A DNA stretch of 64,000 nucleotides from Sinorhizobium shofinae (GCA_001704765.1 MBFK01000059.1:288-64287); one strand, 5' to 3'. Shown: positions 18,049-27,816, numbered from the stretch's first letter. Notes: generated from the sequence alone by a model not told the origin. Numbers and translations: made by a program.

Positions 18049-20736
18049 GTGCAGCAGCAGTCGCACTTGGAGCGGCCGGGGGAGGACATTTTCCGCAAGC
18101 CTCCTCACGCGTTCATGCCGTCTGCCTATTGGTTCTGGCATTCGGTGCCGGACGAGGCGACCTGCCGGGCGCAGCTTGTAGACTTCAAGGCGCAGGGTTT
18201 TGGTACTGTGCTGATACAGGCACGACTGGCGATGCCGGTTGCGGACTACCTGTCTCCTCCCTTCATCGCCGCCTACCGGTGCGCGATTGCGATCGCTGCT
18301 GAACTCGGCCTCAAGACCGGCATCTACGACGACTACAACTGGATCAGCGGCCATGCGGGCGGAAGAACCGTCGCAGAGCACGACCATCTGCGGGAACGCC
18401 ACCTGTTCTGGTCCGCCGGCAGCGATCGTGACGGCGAGATCAGCGGCATACGCCCGCCGTTCGTTGATGGCATGGGCCCCGATATTGTTGCCTGGCAGTA
18501 TGAGCGGGGGCGGGTCGAATGGTGCGATTGGAAGATCGAAGCGGCGATAGTAAGCGCCACGGCAGTTCCTCATAACCTTGAGCAAATCGTCGAGGTGACG
18601 CTACAGACGCGCATCGTCAGCAGCGATGCTACCGGCTGCCGCTTTGCCTTTGAGGGCGCGGTTCCGGAGGGGCATGTGCTCACCGTCTTCGTCAGCGCCC
18701 GCTCGGCGACCTCCCGGCTGATCAACTATCTCCTTCCCGAGGCCGCGAGGCGGTTTATCGAAGTCGGCCTTGAACCATTGATGGAGCCGCTGCGGACATT
18801 CGTGCCGGATACGCTGGGCTTCGTCTTCTACGACCAGCCCGCCGCCGGCTTCTATCGGTGGGACCAGATCTCTGGACATGTCGGAAACAGCCTGCTCTTT
18901 TCGCAGGAATTGCCGTCAGCCGTGGAAGCGGAGACCGGGCTTTCCTTTGCGAAGGCCTTGGCGGCGCTGGTACATGAGGTCGGGGCGGACACGGCGAGAT
19001 TGCGTGCGCAATTCTTCGCTGCCTATTCCAGAAGAATGAACGAAGCATTCTTCGGTACGCTGCGCAATTGGTGCGCGCGCACCGGGATCGCCCTCACGGG
19101 ACATGAGATCCTGCCGCATGTCAGTTCCTGGTCGCTCAACGGCGGCTTCACCAGCATCGATCCGCGCGTCGCACCAGCCGTCGATTTCTTCGGGATCGAT
19201 GCATTCCGGGACGAAACCGCCGTCGACGCCAACAATTTCATCCCGCAGCTTGCTCCGAAGCTCGGCGATTCCGTCGCCCGGGCCAACGGCCGAAGCCGGT
19301 GCGCAGTCGAAACCTATGCCAGCGCGTTGCGCGCCCCGGTGCGGGCGGCCGGACAATGGGAGCTGACGCTCGAGACCTTGCGCGCCCACGTCATCCGCCT
19401 TCATTGCCTCGGCATGCGCCAGCATGTCTGGCACGGGGTCTACCAGACAGACGGCCGCGACGACGATCCCACACCGTTCACCAATCCGCGCTTCGATTTT
19501 GCGCCAGGCATCAACTTCGAGCCCTGGTGGCCCTATCATGGACTGTTTGCACAAGAGTCGGCGCGGCTCTCGGCCTTCATGGAGCCGGCGAAGCCGCTTG
19601 CGCCCGTCGCCATTCTCTATCCGCTGTACACGGCATGGGCGGAGGGGCCGTGCCACAGCCATGCCCGCCACGTCGGCGCGTGGTGCGAAGGGCTTCTGGA
19701 GCTCGGTTGCGACTTCATGTTCGTCAGCGAAAGCGATCTTGCAGCGGGCAAGGTGAGCAACGGGCAAATCCAGGCTGCGGGCCTCACATTCGATGCGGTC
19801 GTCCTGCCTTCGGTAACGGTCGTCCAATCCGACGCCGTGCTGCAAAATCTCGACCGCTTCGGCAAGGATGGCGGGCGTGTGTGGTCCTCGGGCGATCTGC
19901 CGCGCATTTGTTGCGAAGCGACGACCGGTTCCAGCACCGTGTTGCCGTCGACGCATGCTGTGGACGCGCCGACACTTCAGGAGCTCGCAAAACTCGTCTC
20001 CGACCTGCCGAATCGCGGAGTGAAGATCAGCACGACCATGCCGCGCAAACCCTGGACATGGATCGGTGCCGAACCCGATGGCGGTTGGCGGGTGGTGCTG
20101 TTCAACGACGGCGACGACCCCGGCAGTTGCAACATCGCGTTCGGTTCCGCGATGCGGTGCGAGATGTGGTCTCCGGCGGATGGGGATATTGCCGCGCTTG
20201 CGGATTGCGACAGGCTCTCCGTGGTGCTGGACGCGCAGGAACTGCGATGCTTTCGCTTTCTGCCAGCCGCGGCCGCTGGCAAATGCGCCGCCTCGGCCAT
20301 GTCGTCCCTGCCATCCGCTAACGGCATCTCGACGGTTCTGGACGGGGTCTGGAACTTCGCCGTCGATGGAGACCCTGCATCCGTTTCACTTTCCGTCGAC
20401 GCCGGATGGGAGGAGCAGGGCTTTGCTTCCTTTTCCGGAACCGGCATTTATTTCCGAGAGATCGCGATCGAGACGGAAGGCGACTGGTTGCTCGAGGTGC
20501 CGGAGGCGTATACGGCGGTCTCGGTGCGGATCGACGGGCACTTCTGCGGGCGCCGTGGCTGGCGACCCTACCGTTTCGCGCTGGGCCGGCTCGCCAAGGG
20601 TATCCACCGCCTGGACATTGCCGTGTCCAATACGGCGGCCAACCGCTATTACCGCAACACACCCTATCAGGGCGACATGCAGGACCGGAGTGGACTTGCC
20701 GCTCCTCCCCGCCTCGTCCTTCTTCAGGAAAGCTGA
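18049..20736 (+). CDS. Large glycoside hydrolase, GH106-like with C-terminal sugar-binding domain
   Basis: About 895 residues. The N-terminus has MPSAYWFWHSVPDEATCRAQL then FKAQGFGTVLIQARLAMP, the TIM-barrel opening of alpha-L-rhamnosidase-like (GH106 and relatives) enzymes. DDYNWISGHAGG, GHEILPHVSSW and FFGIDAFRDET are further barrel blocks with candidate acidic residues. The last 140 residues (GIYFREIAIE..., then WRPYRFALGRL and AANRYYRNTPYQG) form a galactose-binding-like beta-sandwich as in GH2 and GH106 proteins. No signal peptide is seen, so it should act in the cytoplasm. GTG 18049 is chosen for AGAGG at 18038-18042; it starts 11 bases after nicB. The precise sugar specificity is unknown. 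Confidence 0.6.
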   Translation: MQQQSHLERPGEDIFRKPPHAFMPSAYWFWHSVPDEATCRAQLVDFKAQGFGTVLIQARLAMPVADYLSPPFIAAYRCAIAIAAELGLKTGIYDDYNWISGHAGGRTVAEHDHLRERHLFWSAGSDRDGEISGIRPPFVDGMGPDIVAWQYERGRVEWCDWKIEAAIVSATAVPHNLEQIVEVTLQTRIVSSDATGCRFAFEGAVPEGHVLTVFVSARSATSRLINYLLPEAARRFIEVGLEPLMEPLRTFVPDTLGFVFYDQPAAGFYRWDQISGHVGNSLLFSQELPSAVEAETGLSFAKALAALVHEVGADTARLRAQFFAAYSRRMNEAFFGTLRNWCARTGIALTGHEILPHVSSWSLNGGFTSIDPRVAPAVDFFGIDAFRDETAVDANNFIPQLAPKLGDSVARANGRSRCAVETYASALRAPVRAAGQWELTLETLRAHVIRLHCLGMRQHVWHGVYQTDGRDDDPTPFTNPRFDFAPGINFEPWWPYHGLFAQESARLSAFMEPAKPLAPVAILYPLYTAWAEGPCHSHARHVGAWCEGLLELGCDFMFVSESDLAAGKVSNGQIQAAGLTFDAVVLPSVTVVQSDAVLQNLDRFGKDGGRVWSSGDLPRICCEATTGSSTVLPSTHAVDAPTLQELAKLVSDLPNRGVKISTTMPRKPWTWIGAEPDGGWRVVLFNDGDDPGSCNIAFGSAMRCEMWSPADGDIAALADCDRLSVVLDAQELRCFRFLPAAAAGKCAASAMSSLPSANGISTVLDGVWNFAVDGDPASVSLSVDAGWEEQGFASFSGTGIYFREIAIETEGDWLLEVPEAYTAVSVRIDGHFCGRRGWRPYRFALGRLAKGIHRLDIAVSNTAANRYYRNTPYQGDMQDRSGLAAPPRLVLLQES

Positions 20737-20742
20737 GCGACC

Positions 20743-22986
20743 ATGCTGAAACATGCGACTGTCCCGATCGAACGCGCCTGGAATACCTGGTCCGATCGGC
20801 CCGCCGAGATGGTGTTCTTGCCGCTTGGCGTGCGGGTGACGCCCATACTTTATTCGACGCGGACGCGAACGACCTCGGCGATCGAGCCGCGCCGTGACGC
20901 TGTAAGGTTGGGTCGACACGCCATCGACGGTTCGCTCATAGAGCTGGAAACCGATCACGCGGGAACCACGCTTGCGTTTTCCTGGGACAAGACCGATCCC
21001 TTCGCCATAAGAGGCGAGTGGCACGGCAAGACCAGCGGCGAATGGGGGCTCCGGTACTGGATCGCTCTGGCGATTTCGTCCGAGGGCGGCGAAAACGTGC
21101 AGTATCGCGTCGATGATGGCGTGGCCCTGGTCAAGGTTGGAACGCGCTACGTCGCAGTGGCGAGCGCCGACGCTCCGGTCCAGGTGACGGGGCATGACGA
21201 TCTCGATGCCCTGCGGGCCGACTTCGAAACGAATGGCTATTTCTATCTCGGCAGCCGAAGCAACGACGCTCCCGTGCTTGCGCTTCGTTTCAACCTGGAA
21301 ATGATGCGCCACGGTGCATATGCGGCGGCCGTCGCGGATAGTGCCGAACTTGCCATCGGGAAGGCGCGGGCCGAACTGTCGCGAACGACCGCCGCCGGCC
21401 GTGCGGATGATCATGCCGGCCTTTTTGCCGGATCGCTTGACGCCATTCGCGACGTCGTTGCCTGGAACACCATCTGGGATGCGACCAACGCCCGCCCCTA
21501 CACGGCAGTCACACGGATCTGGAATCTCGGCAAGTTCGCCGTCTGGTACAACGATCAGATTTTCGCCGCGCAGTTGGCAGGAACGTTCGACGCCGATCTG
21601 GCGCGCGAGAACCTGGCTGCGGCGCTGGCGGGAGCGACGCCGCAGGGCAACATTGCGTGCATCGTGACGTCGAACGATGCCTGGGTCGACCGCAGCCAGC
21701 CGCCGCACGGCGCCCTTGCCGTCTGGCAGCTCTATCAGCGCACCGGCGAGCGTTCTCTTCTGGAGGCCAACTATGTGGCCCTCGCCCGCAATCAACGCTG
21801 GTGGCGAAAGAGCCGCGACCCCGAAAAGCGCGGGCTTCTCTCCTGCGGCACATCCGACGTCGGCGAGGCGCTCTACAAGGGCACCGTCTTCGGTGCCCGC
21901 AACGAAACGGGCATGGACAATTCGCCGACCCATGACGAGGCGATCTACGATCCGGCGACGCGTACGCTGTCGACCTTCGATCTCGGCCTGAACTGCGCGG
22001 CCGCGCTGGACGCGGAAATACTGGCGCGCATGGCCGAAATCCTCGGCCATTTGGAGGATGCGAGCGAGTTCGCGGGGATTGCGCAAAACAGCCGCCGGCT
22101 GATCCGCGAGAAATTGTGGGACGACAGCCGCAAGATCTTTGCCAACCGGCAGCGCAACGGCGGCTTCGTCCGCTCGCTGTCTCCGACGAGTTTCTATCCG
22201 CTGTTCTGCGGCGCGGCCAGCGACGAGCAGGCCGCCTTCCTCCTTCAACACCTTGCGGACGAGCGCACGTTTGCGGGGACATTCGGCCTGCCGAACGTCA
22301 CGCGCGACGATCCGGCCTTCGCCGACAATGTCTACTGGCGTGGACGCATCTGGCCGAACGTCAACTACATGGTCTGGCTGGGACTGCGGCGATACGGCTT
22401 CTACGCCGAAGCGACGAGGCTCGCGGAGATGAGCCACGCGCTTTTCATGAAATCCTGGCGTCAGGACCGGATCGCCGCCGAGAACTACAACGCCACGACC
22501 GGCGAGGCGATGGACCAGGGCGATACGGATCCCTTCTACATATGGGCGGCCTTGCTGCCGCTGATGGCGGTCGGCGAGGTGGTAGATTTCGATCCCTGGA
22601 ACGGATGGGAAATCCGCAATCCCGGTCGCGATACAAGCATCGGACCGATGCTGTCGCCGATGGGAGAACTCGGCATCCGCGTCGAGAACAAGCTTCTCAC
22701 ATTGGAACTTGACGGAAAGACGAGGCTGGCCACCGACCTCCAGGCGCGCCTGTCAAACATCGAATTCTGGCCCCGCGGTTTCAGTTGCGTCATCGGTGCG
22801 GATGATGCGGCCGGCAGCATCCGCATCGTCGATGTCGAAGCCACGTCCGTCGTGGCCGTCCGCCTGAACGGAACGGAAGCGCGCTGGAGCCTCGTTGGCC
22901 GCGACCTGCAGATCGAGGTTGGGCCTGCAGGTGCTGCTCGGACGCTTGACGTTTATTTTTCGACCGCGCACAGCGCGACTTCATAA
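20743..22986 (+). CDS. GH63-like (alpha/alpha)6-barrel glycosidase
   Basis: A 747-residue protein with the layout of GH63-type glucosidases and mannosylglycerate hydrolases. An N-terminal beta-rich domain (to about 220) is followed by a helical barrel: WNTIWDATNARPYTAVTRIW, GMDNSPTHDEAIYD (about residue 389, containing the usual general-acid Asp), DNVYWRGRIWPNVNYMVWLGL, and ENYNATTGEAMDQGDTDPFY (about 579, likely base Glu). A short beta-domain closes the protein. No signal peptide. It begins six bases after the preceding glycosidase stop, so both belong to one transcript, probably continuing from nicAB. The substrate is unknown; cytoplasmic cleavage of an imported glycoside fits. Confidence 0.7.
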   Translation: MLKHATVPIERAWNTWSDRPAEMVFLPLGVRVTPILYSTRTRTTSAIEPRRDAVRLGRHAIDGSLIELETDHAGTTLAFSWDKTDPFAIRGEWHGKTSGEWGLRYWIALAISSEGGENVQYRVDDGVALVKVGTRYVAVASADAPVQVTGHDDLDALRADFETNGYFYLGSRSNDAPVLALRFNLEMMRHGAYAAAVADSAELAIGKARAELSRTTAAGRADDHAGLFAGSLDAIRDVVAWNTIWDATNARPYTAVTRIWNLGKFAVWYNDQIFAAQLAGTFDADLARENLAAALAGATPQGNIACIVTSNDAWVDRSQPPHGALAVWQLYQRTGERSLLEANYVALARNQRWWRKSRDPEKRGLLSCGTSDVGEALYKGTVFGARNETGMDNSPTHDEAIYDPATRTLSTFDLGLNCAAALDAEILARMAEILGHLEDASEFAGIAQNSRRLIREKLWDDSRKIFANRQRNGGFVRSLSPTSFYPLFCGAASDEQAAFLLQHLADERTFAGTFGLPNVTRDDPAFADNVYWRGRIWPNVNYMVWLGLRRYGFYAEATRLAEMSHALFMKSWRQDRIAAENYNATTGEAMDQGDTDPFYIWAALLPLMAVGEVVDFDPWNGWEIRNPGRDTSIGPMLSPMGELGIRVENKLLTLELDGKTRLATDLQARLSNIEFWPRGFSCVIGADDAAGSIRIVDVEATSVVAVRLNGTEARWSLVGRDLQIEVGPAGAARTLDVYFSTAHSATS

Positions 22987-22995
22987 GGAAGAACT

Positions 22996-23036
22996 TGACA
23001 GAACGAAATTCTGTCTTATTAATTTGTACACAAATA
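22996..23036 (+). promoter_or_regulatory. Promoter with overlapping operator before the ABC importer
   Basis: TTGACA (22996-23001) and TATTAA (23018-23023) are 16 bases apart. The inverted repeat ATTTGT-AC-ACAAAT (23023-23036) begins at the -10 box, an ideal repressor position. The -35 region also lies in a stem, GACAGAA (22998-23004) and TTCTGTC (23010-23016), which may serve as terminator of the upstream glycosidase gene. The leader to the binding-protein gene would be over 300 bases long. Confidence 0.45.
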
Positions 23037-23221
23037 AAAATAACAAACGTATAGCCGACGTTCAGAGGGTTTGAGCAGGAGTTTCGACCGAGAGCAGAAT
23101 GTCTCTCGTCGAGACAATTGGGATAATGCGCATCAATGGTAATTGAGCCCTCTGTTTCGGCAGGAGGGGGTGGTTTCCTGTGCGCGGTCTCCCTTCGTGC
23201 TCTTCCGGTTCTCCCTGAACA

Positions 23222-23243
23222 TTTAATTTGTGTACGAATTAAA
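23222..23243 (+). promoter_or_regulatory. Second operator-like inverted repeat
   Basis: Arms TTTAATTTGT (23222-23231) and ACGAATTAAA (23234-23243) pair at 9 of 10 positions around GT. The core ATTTGT-NN-ACRAAT repeats the site at 23023, so one regulator probably binds both, 200 bases apart. The remaining bases of the 22987-23357 gap show nothing else I recognise. Confidence 0.45.
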
Positions 23244-23357
23244 TTCGGCAAATCTTTTCCCACTGTCCGCCAATTCCGGATGGTGCGGTGAACAACCGCA
23301 GTCGGTGGCTGTCGCCGCGATTGTTAACAACAGCAGGTCCACCAGAGGGGTGCAGCA

Positions 23358-24434
23358 ATGGCTGAATTTTCAAGACGCAACACGCTGAAGCTCATGACGG
23401 CTACACTGGCCGCCGGCGCAAGCTTCTCACTCTTGCCGCGCAAGGTTTTCGCTTCAGGTCAGATCACGGTGCTCAATTGGCAGGGCTACGGCACCGACGA
23501 GGCCTGGTCGCTGAAGCAGTTCACCGAGAAGACCGGCATCAGCGTGGTGCATGACTACTACAGCTCCGAATCCGAGATGCTGACCAAGCTGCGCACCAAT
23601 CCCGGCGCGTACGATCTGGTCGTGCTCAACGCCGCACGCTGCGCCCAGGCCGTCGCCGAAGACCTGCTGCAGCCGATCGACTTCTCGAAGGTGCCGAACG
23701 CCGCGACCGTCGATGAGACCCTGCGCAACAACCCCAATTTCTCCAACGACGGCGTAGGCTTTGCGGTTCCGTGGGTCTGGGGCATGACCTCGCTCGCGAT
23801 CCGTGAGGGCAAGCCGAAGCCGGAGAGCTACAAGGCGCTTGCTGACGCGACCTACAAGGGCCGCGTGGCAATGGACGACGACGCCATCATCAACGTCGGC
23901 ATCGGTGCGCTCATGACCGGCCAGGACATGAACGATCCGCAGGACCTGGCTGCGGTGACCGAGGCCCTCAAGTCGATCAAGCCGAACGTCAAGCTTCTGT
24001 GGTCGACCGAGGACCAGTGGAACAAGTCGTTCGCCGCCGACGAGTTCGATCTTTCGGTCTTCTGGTCGGGCGGCTCGGTCCGGTCGAAGCGCAATTCGAA
24101 ACTGCCTGTCGAATTCGTCGTTCCGAAAGAGGGCGCGGTGGGTTGGGTCGACGGTCTCGGCATCCCCGCTACCGCACCGAACCCGGAGGGCGCGCTTGCC
24201 TTCGCCAACTGGCTGATCGACCCGGCCTTCTATGTCGAATGGGCAACCAAGGTCGGCGCCCCCGCATCCTCGAACTCCGCTGCGCTGAACAGCTTGCCGG
24301 CCGACGACCTGAGCCGTCAGGTGCACAACCCGGATTACCTGAAGACGATGAGCATCATGTCGGCACTGCCCGACGATCGCCGCGAAGCCTTCAACAATGT
24401 CTGGCAGGAAGTGAAAGCCTTCTATGCAGAATGA
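23358..24434 (+). CDS. ABC transporter substrate-binding protein, PotD/PotF type, Tat-exported
   Basis: A 358-residue periplasmic binding protein of the spermidine/putrescine family. The leader has twin arginines (SRRNTLKLM) before a hydrophobic stretch and an FASG cleavage region, indicating Tat export. Mature start ITVLNWQGYGTDEAWSLKQF is typical of PotD-like proteins that bind polyamines, thiamine, opines or other N-containing cations. GAGGGG precedes ATG 23358. First gene of a five-gene run; the next gene starts inside its last codons. Substrate cannot be read from sequence; the neighbourhood suggests a nitrogenous, possibly glycosylated compound. Confidence 0.85.
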   Translation: MAEFSRRNTLKLMTATLAAGASFSLLPRKVFASGQITVLNWQGYGTDEAWSLKQFTEKTGISVVHDYYSSESEMLTKLRTNPGAYDLVVLNAARCAQAVAEDLLQPIDFSKVPNAATVDETLRNNPNFSNDGVGFAVPWVWGMTSLAIREGKPKPESYKALADATYKGRVAMDDDAIINVGIGALMTGQDMNDPQDLAAVTEALKSIKPNVKLLWSTEDQWNKSFAADEFDLSVFWSGGSVRSKRNSKLPVEFVVPKEGAVGWVDGLGIPATAPNPEGALAFANWLIDPAFYVEWATKVGAPASSNSAALNSLPADDLSRQVHNPDYLKTMSIMSALPDDRREAFNNVWQEVKAFYAE

Positions 24435-25338
24435 CCAGCTCGCCCTGGCGCAGACGCGCGGATCAGTCGATCCGCGCGTCAAGCGCCCCCTCCCTGCCTG
24501 GGTCTCGACGACGGCGCTCTTGCTGCCGACGTACGGATGGCTCACGCTCGCCGTCTTCCTGCCGCTGCTTACCATGCTGGGCTTCAGTTTCATGTCGGCC
24601 ACCCCGATGGGCAAGACGCCGGTCGAATTCACGCTGAAGCAGTACCGGGCCTTCATCGATCAGCCCTATCTTCTGCGGATCGGCTTCAACTCGCTGATGA
24701 TGGGTTTCTGGACGACGCTGTTCTGCGCCATTCTGGGCTTTCTCGCAGCCGTGGCACTGGTGCGTGCAACGGTCGGCAAGGCGCGCGAGGCACTCCTTGT
24801 GCTGATCCTGCTGCCGTTCTGGACCAATGGTCTGGTCCGCGTCTTCTCCTGGACGATGGTGCTTCGGGAAAACGGCTTTCTCGACAATATCCTGCACATG
24901 GTTGCCCCCGATGCTGGATCGATCAGCATCCTTTACACGCGCTACGCCGTCGTGCTCGGGCTGGTGCATGGCTATCTGCCCTATATGATCCTTACCTGTT
25001 ACATCGCGCTCGTGACGATTGACGACGCGATCATCGAAGCTGCCGCCAGCCTCGGCGCGCGCTGGTGGACGATCCTCTACAAGATCCTCATTCCGATGGC
25101 CGCGCCCGGCCTGATTTCCGGCGCCGTGCTGATCTTCATTCCGGTCATTGGCTCCTTCATGGAGCCACGCATCCTCGGCGGACGCGTCGGCGTCACGATG
25201 GGAACAGTCATCGAGGACCAATTCACGCAAGCCTTCAACTGGCCGCTCGGCGCTTCGCTGTCGTTCACGCTGCTTGCCGTCGTTCTTGCGATCTTCGCTA
25301 CATTCTCCGGCGTGCTGCGCGGCAGGACGGCAGGTTGA
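24424..25338 (+). CDS. ABC transporter permease, PotB type
   Basis: A 304-residue inner-membrane protein with a long cytoplasmic N-terminus and about six transmembrane segments (for example LAVFLPLLTMLGFSFM and LFCAILGFLAAVALV). The EAA loop reads IEAAASLGARWWTILYKILIPMAAPG and contacts the ATPase. It overlaps the binding-protein stop by 11 bases. Works with the next permease as a heterodimer channel for the imported substrate. Confidence 0.88.
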   Translation: MQNDQLALAQTRGSVDPRVKRPLPAWVSTTALLLPTYGWLTLAVFLPLLTMLGFSFMSATPMGKTPVEFTLKQYRAFIDQPYLLRIGFNSLMMGFWTTLFCAILGFLAAVALVRATVGKAREALLVLILLPFWTNGLVRVFSWTMVLRENGFLDNILHMVAPDAGSISILYTRYAVVLGLVHGYLPYMILTCYIALVTIDDAIIEAAASLGARWWTILYKILIPMAAPGLISGAVLIFIPVIGSFMEPRILGGRVGVTMGTVIEDQFTQAFNWPLGASLSFTLLAVVLAIFATFSGVLRGRTAG

Positions 25339-25348
25339 GGAACGCACC

Positions 25349-26128
25349 ATGAGACAAATCGGACGCTTTTACCTGATCGCGATTCTCCTGTTCCTGTACA
25401 CGCCGATCGCCGTGATGATGGCGATGGGGTTCAACGAGTCGCCGCTTTACGAACTGCCCTTCACCTTCTCCACGCGTTGGTACGAGGCTTTGCTTTCGAA
25501 CCAACCCCTGCTGAGGGCCGGAGCGAACAGCATCATCATCGCGCTGATCACGGCGGTGATCGCCACCACGCTTGGCACGATGGCTTCCGTCGCGCTGTCG
25601 CGCCGGACTTTCCGCGGAAAAAGCCTTCTGCAGGTCCTGCTTCTGCCGCCGATTGCCATTCCGTGGCTCATCACGGGCACTGCGATGCTGATCTTCTTCT
25701 ATTGGAGCGGCATCGGGCGCGGCATGCACGCCTTGCTCATTGGCCACGTCGCGCTTGCCATTCCGTATGTGGTTCTCGTGGTCGGAACGGGTTTCAAGAC
25801 GGTGCGCGCGGATCTCGAGGAGGCGGCCATGAGCCTGGGTTCCACGCCTGTTCACGCCTTCTTCTCGGTAACGCTGCCGCTGCTCTACCCGAGCATCCTT
25901 GGCGCCGCGCTCTTCGCTTTCGCGGTCTCCCTGGACCAGTTCGTCATTTCCTACTTTCTCGCAACGCCCGGCTACACAACTCTGCCGGTGCAGATCTACT
26001 CGGCAATCCGCAAGGGCTTCACGCCTGAAATCAACGCGATCTCGACCTTGCTGCTGCTCGGTTCGATGGCCGCCATCCTGATCTTTGCGCGCTTCGCCAA
26101 ACCCGGAGACACCCGTGACAAACGTTAA
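25349..26128 (+). CDS. ABC transporter permease, PotC type
   Basis: A 259-residue permease with six predicted membrane segments. The EAA loop is LEEAAMSLGSTPVHAFFSVTLPLLYPS, and FAVSLDQFVISYFLATPG is the family's conserved segment near the substrate path. ATG 25349 follows GAGGAA. Its last 14 bases overlap the GTG of the ATPase gene, so translation of the two is coupled. Confidence 0.88.
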   Translation: MRQIGRFYLIAILLFLYTPIAVMMAMGFNESPLYELPFTFSTRWYEALLSNQPLLRAGANSIIIALITAVIATTLGTMASVALSRRTFRGKSLLQVLLLPPIAIPWLITGTAMLIFFYWSGIGRGMHALLIGHVALAIPYVVLVVGTGFKTVRADLEEAAMSLGSTPVHAFFSVTLPLLYPSILGAALFAFAVSLDQFVISYFLATPGYTTLPVQIYSAIRKGFTPEINAISTLLLLGSMAAILIFARFAKPGDTRDKR

Positions 26129-27164
26129 AGTCAAGTCCGTCGCCAAGACCTACGGCCCGATCCCGGTCCTCACCGATATCAGCACCGAATTTCCGGAAGG
26201 ATCTTTCACCAGCCTTCTCGGCCCTTCCGGCTCGGGCAAGACGACGCTCCTTCGCATCATCGCCGGCTTCATCAAGCCCGACGAGGGTGTCATCATGATC
26301 GGCAACAACGACGTGACGAACGTGCCGGTCTGGGGCCGCAACATCGGCATGATGTTCCAGTCCTACGCCTTGTTCCCGCACATGACGATCGCGCAGAACG
26401 TCGCCTTCGGCCTGGAACGCCGCGGCATCAAGGGAGAGGCGGCCCACAAGGAGGTGGATCGCGCCCTGGAGATGGTTCGCCTGTGGGGCTTCGGCGATCG
26501 CACGCCCAAGCAGCTCTCCGGCGGCCAGCAGCAGCGTGTTGCCCTGGCGCGGGCCATCGTCATCAAGCCGAGCGTGCTGCTTCTCGACGAGCCGCTTTCC
26601 GCACTCGACCGCCGCCTGCGGCAGGAGATGCAGGTGGAACTGCTGCGGATCCAACGCGAAAGCGGCCTGACGACCATTTTCGTCACCCACGACCAGGAAG
26701 AAGCGCTGACGCTTTCCGACAAGGTCGCAATCCTCGATCGTGGCCGCATCGTGCAGATCGGCGACCCGGAAACGGTCTACGAAAAGCCGTTGACGCGCTT
26801 TGCAGCCGAGTTCCTCGGCGATTCCAACTTTCTTTCCGGGAAGGTCGAAAACGGCGCCGTCCGGCTCTCCAACGGCACGGTCGTGCGCAGCGACAGCGCG
26901 CTGCCTGGCAACGGTGCGGACGTCACGCTGGCGATCCGCCCCGAAAAGATGTCGCTGGCGACAGCGGACAGCCAGCCGAACCGGCTCTCGGCGCGCATTA
27001 CGACGGTCATTTATGCCGGCCCCGTTCTCTCCTACATCCTGGAGACCCCGGATGGGCTGCCGTTGAAGCTATTTGCGCAAAATCGCGATGGCCGTGTCCT
27101 GCGCGAAGGCGAAACCGTCAGCCTGAGCTGGTCGCCGGAGCACACGATCGCAGTGGCGAACTGA
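26115..27164 (+). CDS. ABC transporter ATP-binding protein, PotA type
   Basis: A 349-residue ATPase. Walker A is GPSGSGKTT, the signature is LSGGQQQR, Walker B is LLLDEPLSALD, and the switch His is in FVTHDQEEALTLSD. A C-terminal TOBE domain (from about 250, VTLAIRPEKMSLA) is typical of spermidine/putrescine and iron importers. GTG 26115 overlaps the previous stop, and the product then begins TNVKVKSVAKTYG, the normal family start; a longer frame from 26085 lies within the permease gene. Confidence 0.9.
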   Translation: MTNVKVKSVAKTYGPIPVLTDISTEFPEGSFTSLLGPSGSGKTTLLRIIAGFIKPDEGVIMIGNNDVTNVPVWGRNIGMMFQSYALFPHMTIAQNVAFGLERRGIKGEAAHKEVDRALEMVRLWGFGDRTPKQLSGGQQQRVALARAIVIKPSVLLLDEPLSALDRRLRQEMQVELLRIQRESGLTTIFVTHDQEEALTLSDKVAILDRGRIVQIGDPETVYEKPLTRFAAEFLGDSNFLSGKVENGAVRLSNGTVVRSDSALPGNGADVTLAIRPEKMSLATADSQPNRLSARITTVIYAGPVLSYILETPDGLPLKLFAQNRDGRVLREGETVSLSWSPEHTIAVAN

Positions 27165-27168
27165 CCAG

Positions 27169-27765
27169 ATGCCCGGGCGTGGACTTTGGGACAATGCGCT
27201 GCATGTCACGATCGACATGCAGCGGCTCTTTGCGGAGGACACGCCTTGGCACACGCCCTCGCTTGGCTCCATTTTGCCAAACGTCGTTCGGCTTTGCGAG
27301 GCGCGGCCTGACAGGACCGTCTATGCCCGGTTCGTCGTGCCTGCCAATGCGCAGCAGGCTTCCGGCAGCTGGAAGGCCTACTTCGATCGCTGGAACATGA
27401 TGACGGGAGATGTGCTCGATCCGGCGATGCTCGATCTGGTCGAGCCGCTTTCATCGATCGCCGCCAGGGGTTGGATCGTGGACAAGTCCACCTACTCGAT
27501 TTTCGCAGTCCCCGGCTTCGCAGAGAGGCTTGCTGGCGAACAGGTGGACACGGTTATCATGTCAGGCGTCGAGACGGATGTGTGCGTCTACGCAAGCATG
27601 CTGGCGGCAGTCGATCTCGGATATCGGGTGGTGCTCGCAACCGATGCGCTCGGAAGTGCCGACCCCAAGGCTCATGACGCCGTGTTGCAGCATCTTGTGC
27701 CACGACTGCCTGAGCAAATCGAACTCATGACCACCGCCGCCATCCTTGAGCGGTGGAAACGGTAG
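27169..27765 (+). CDS. Isochorismatase-like cysteine hydrolase (amidase)
   Basis: A 198-residue cysteine hydrolase. The triad is Asp16 (VTIDMQRLF), Lys106 (IVDKSTYSIF) and Cys139 (GVETDVCVYASML), with the cis-Val-Glu-Thr element before it. Family members cleave amides such as nicotinamide, N-carbamoylsarcosine or maleamate. It starts four bases after the ATPase stop, so it is in the importer operon. It is not a close copy of NicF at 10176 in its substrate segments. A role in releasing ammonia or a carboxylate from the imported compound is a reasonable inference; nicotinamidase activity is one option, although the metal-binding DxHxxH of nicotinamidases is not seen. Confidence 0.75.
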   Translation: MPGRGLWDNALHVTIDMQRLFAEDTPWHTPSLGSILPNVVRLCEARPDRTVYARFVVPANAQQASGSWKAYFDRWNMMTGDVLDPAMLDLVEPLSSIAARGWIVDKSTYSIFAVPGFAERLAGEQVDTVIMSGVETDVCVYASMLAAVDLGYRVVLATDALGSADPKAHDAVLQHLVPRLPEQIELMTTAAILERWKR

Positions 27766-27816
27766 CTACGCGTTGGCCGCGGAACAGAAGACCGCCAACC
27801 ATTGAGGAGCCTTTGG

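Noticed and set aside
20386-22437. 683-codon minus-strand open frame opposite the GH63-like gene
   Set aside because: Same reason: antisense frame in high-GC coding sequence without recognisable domains.
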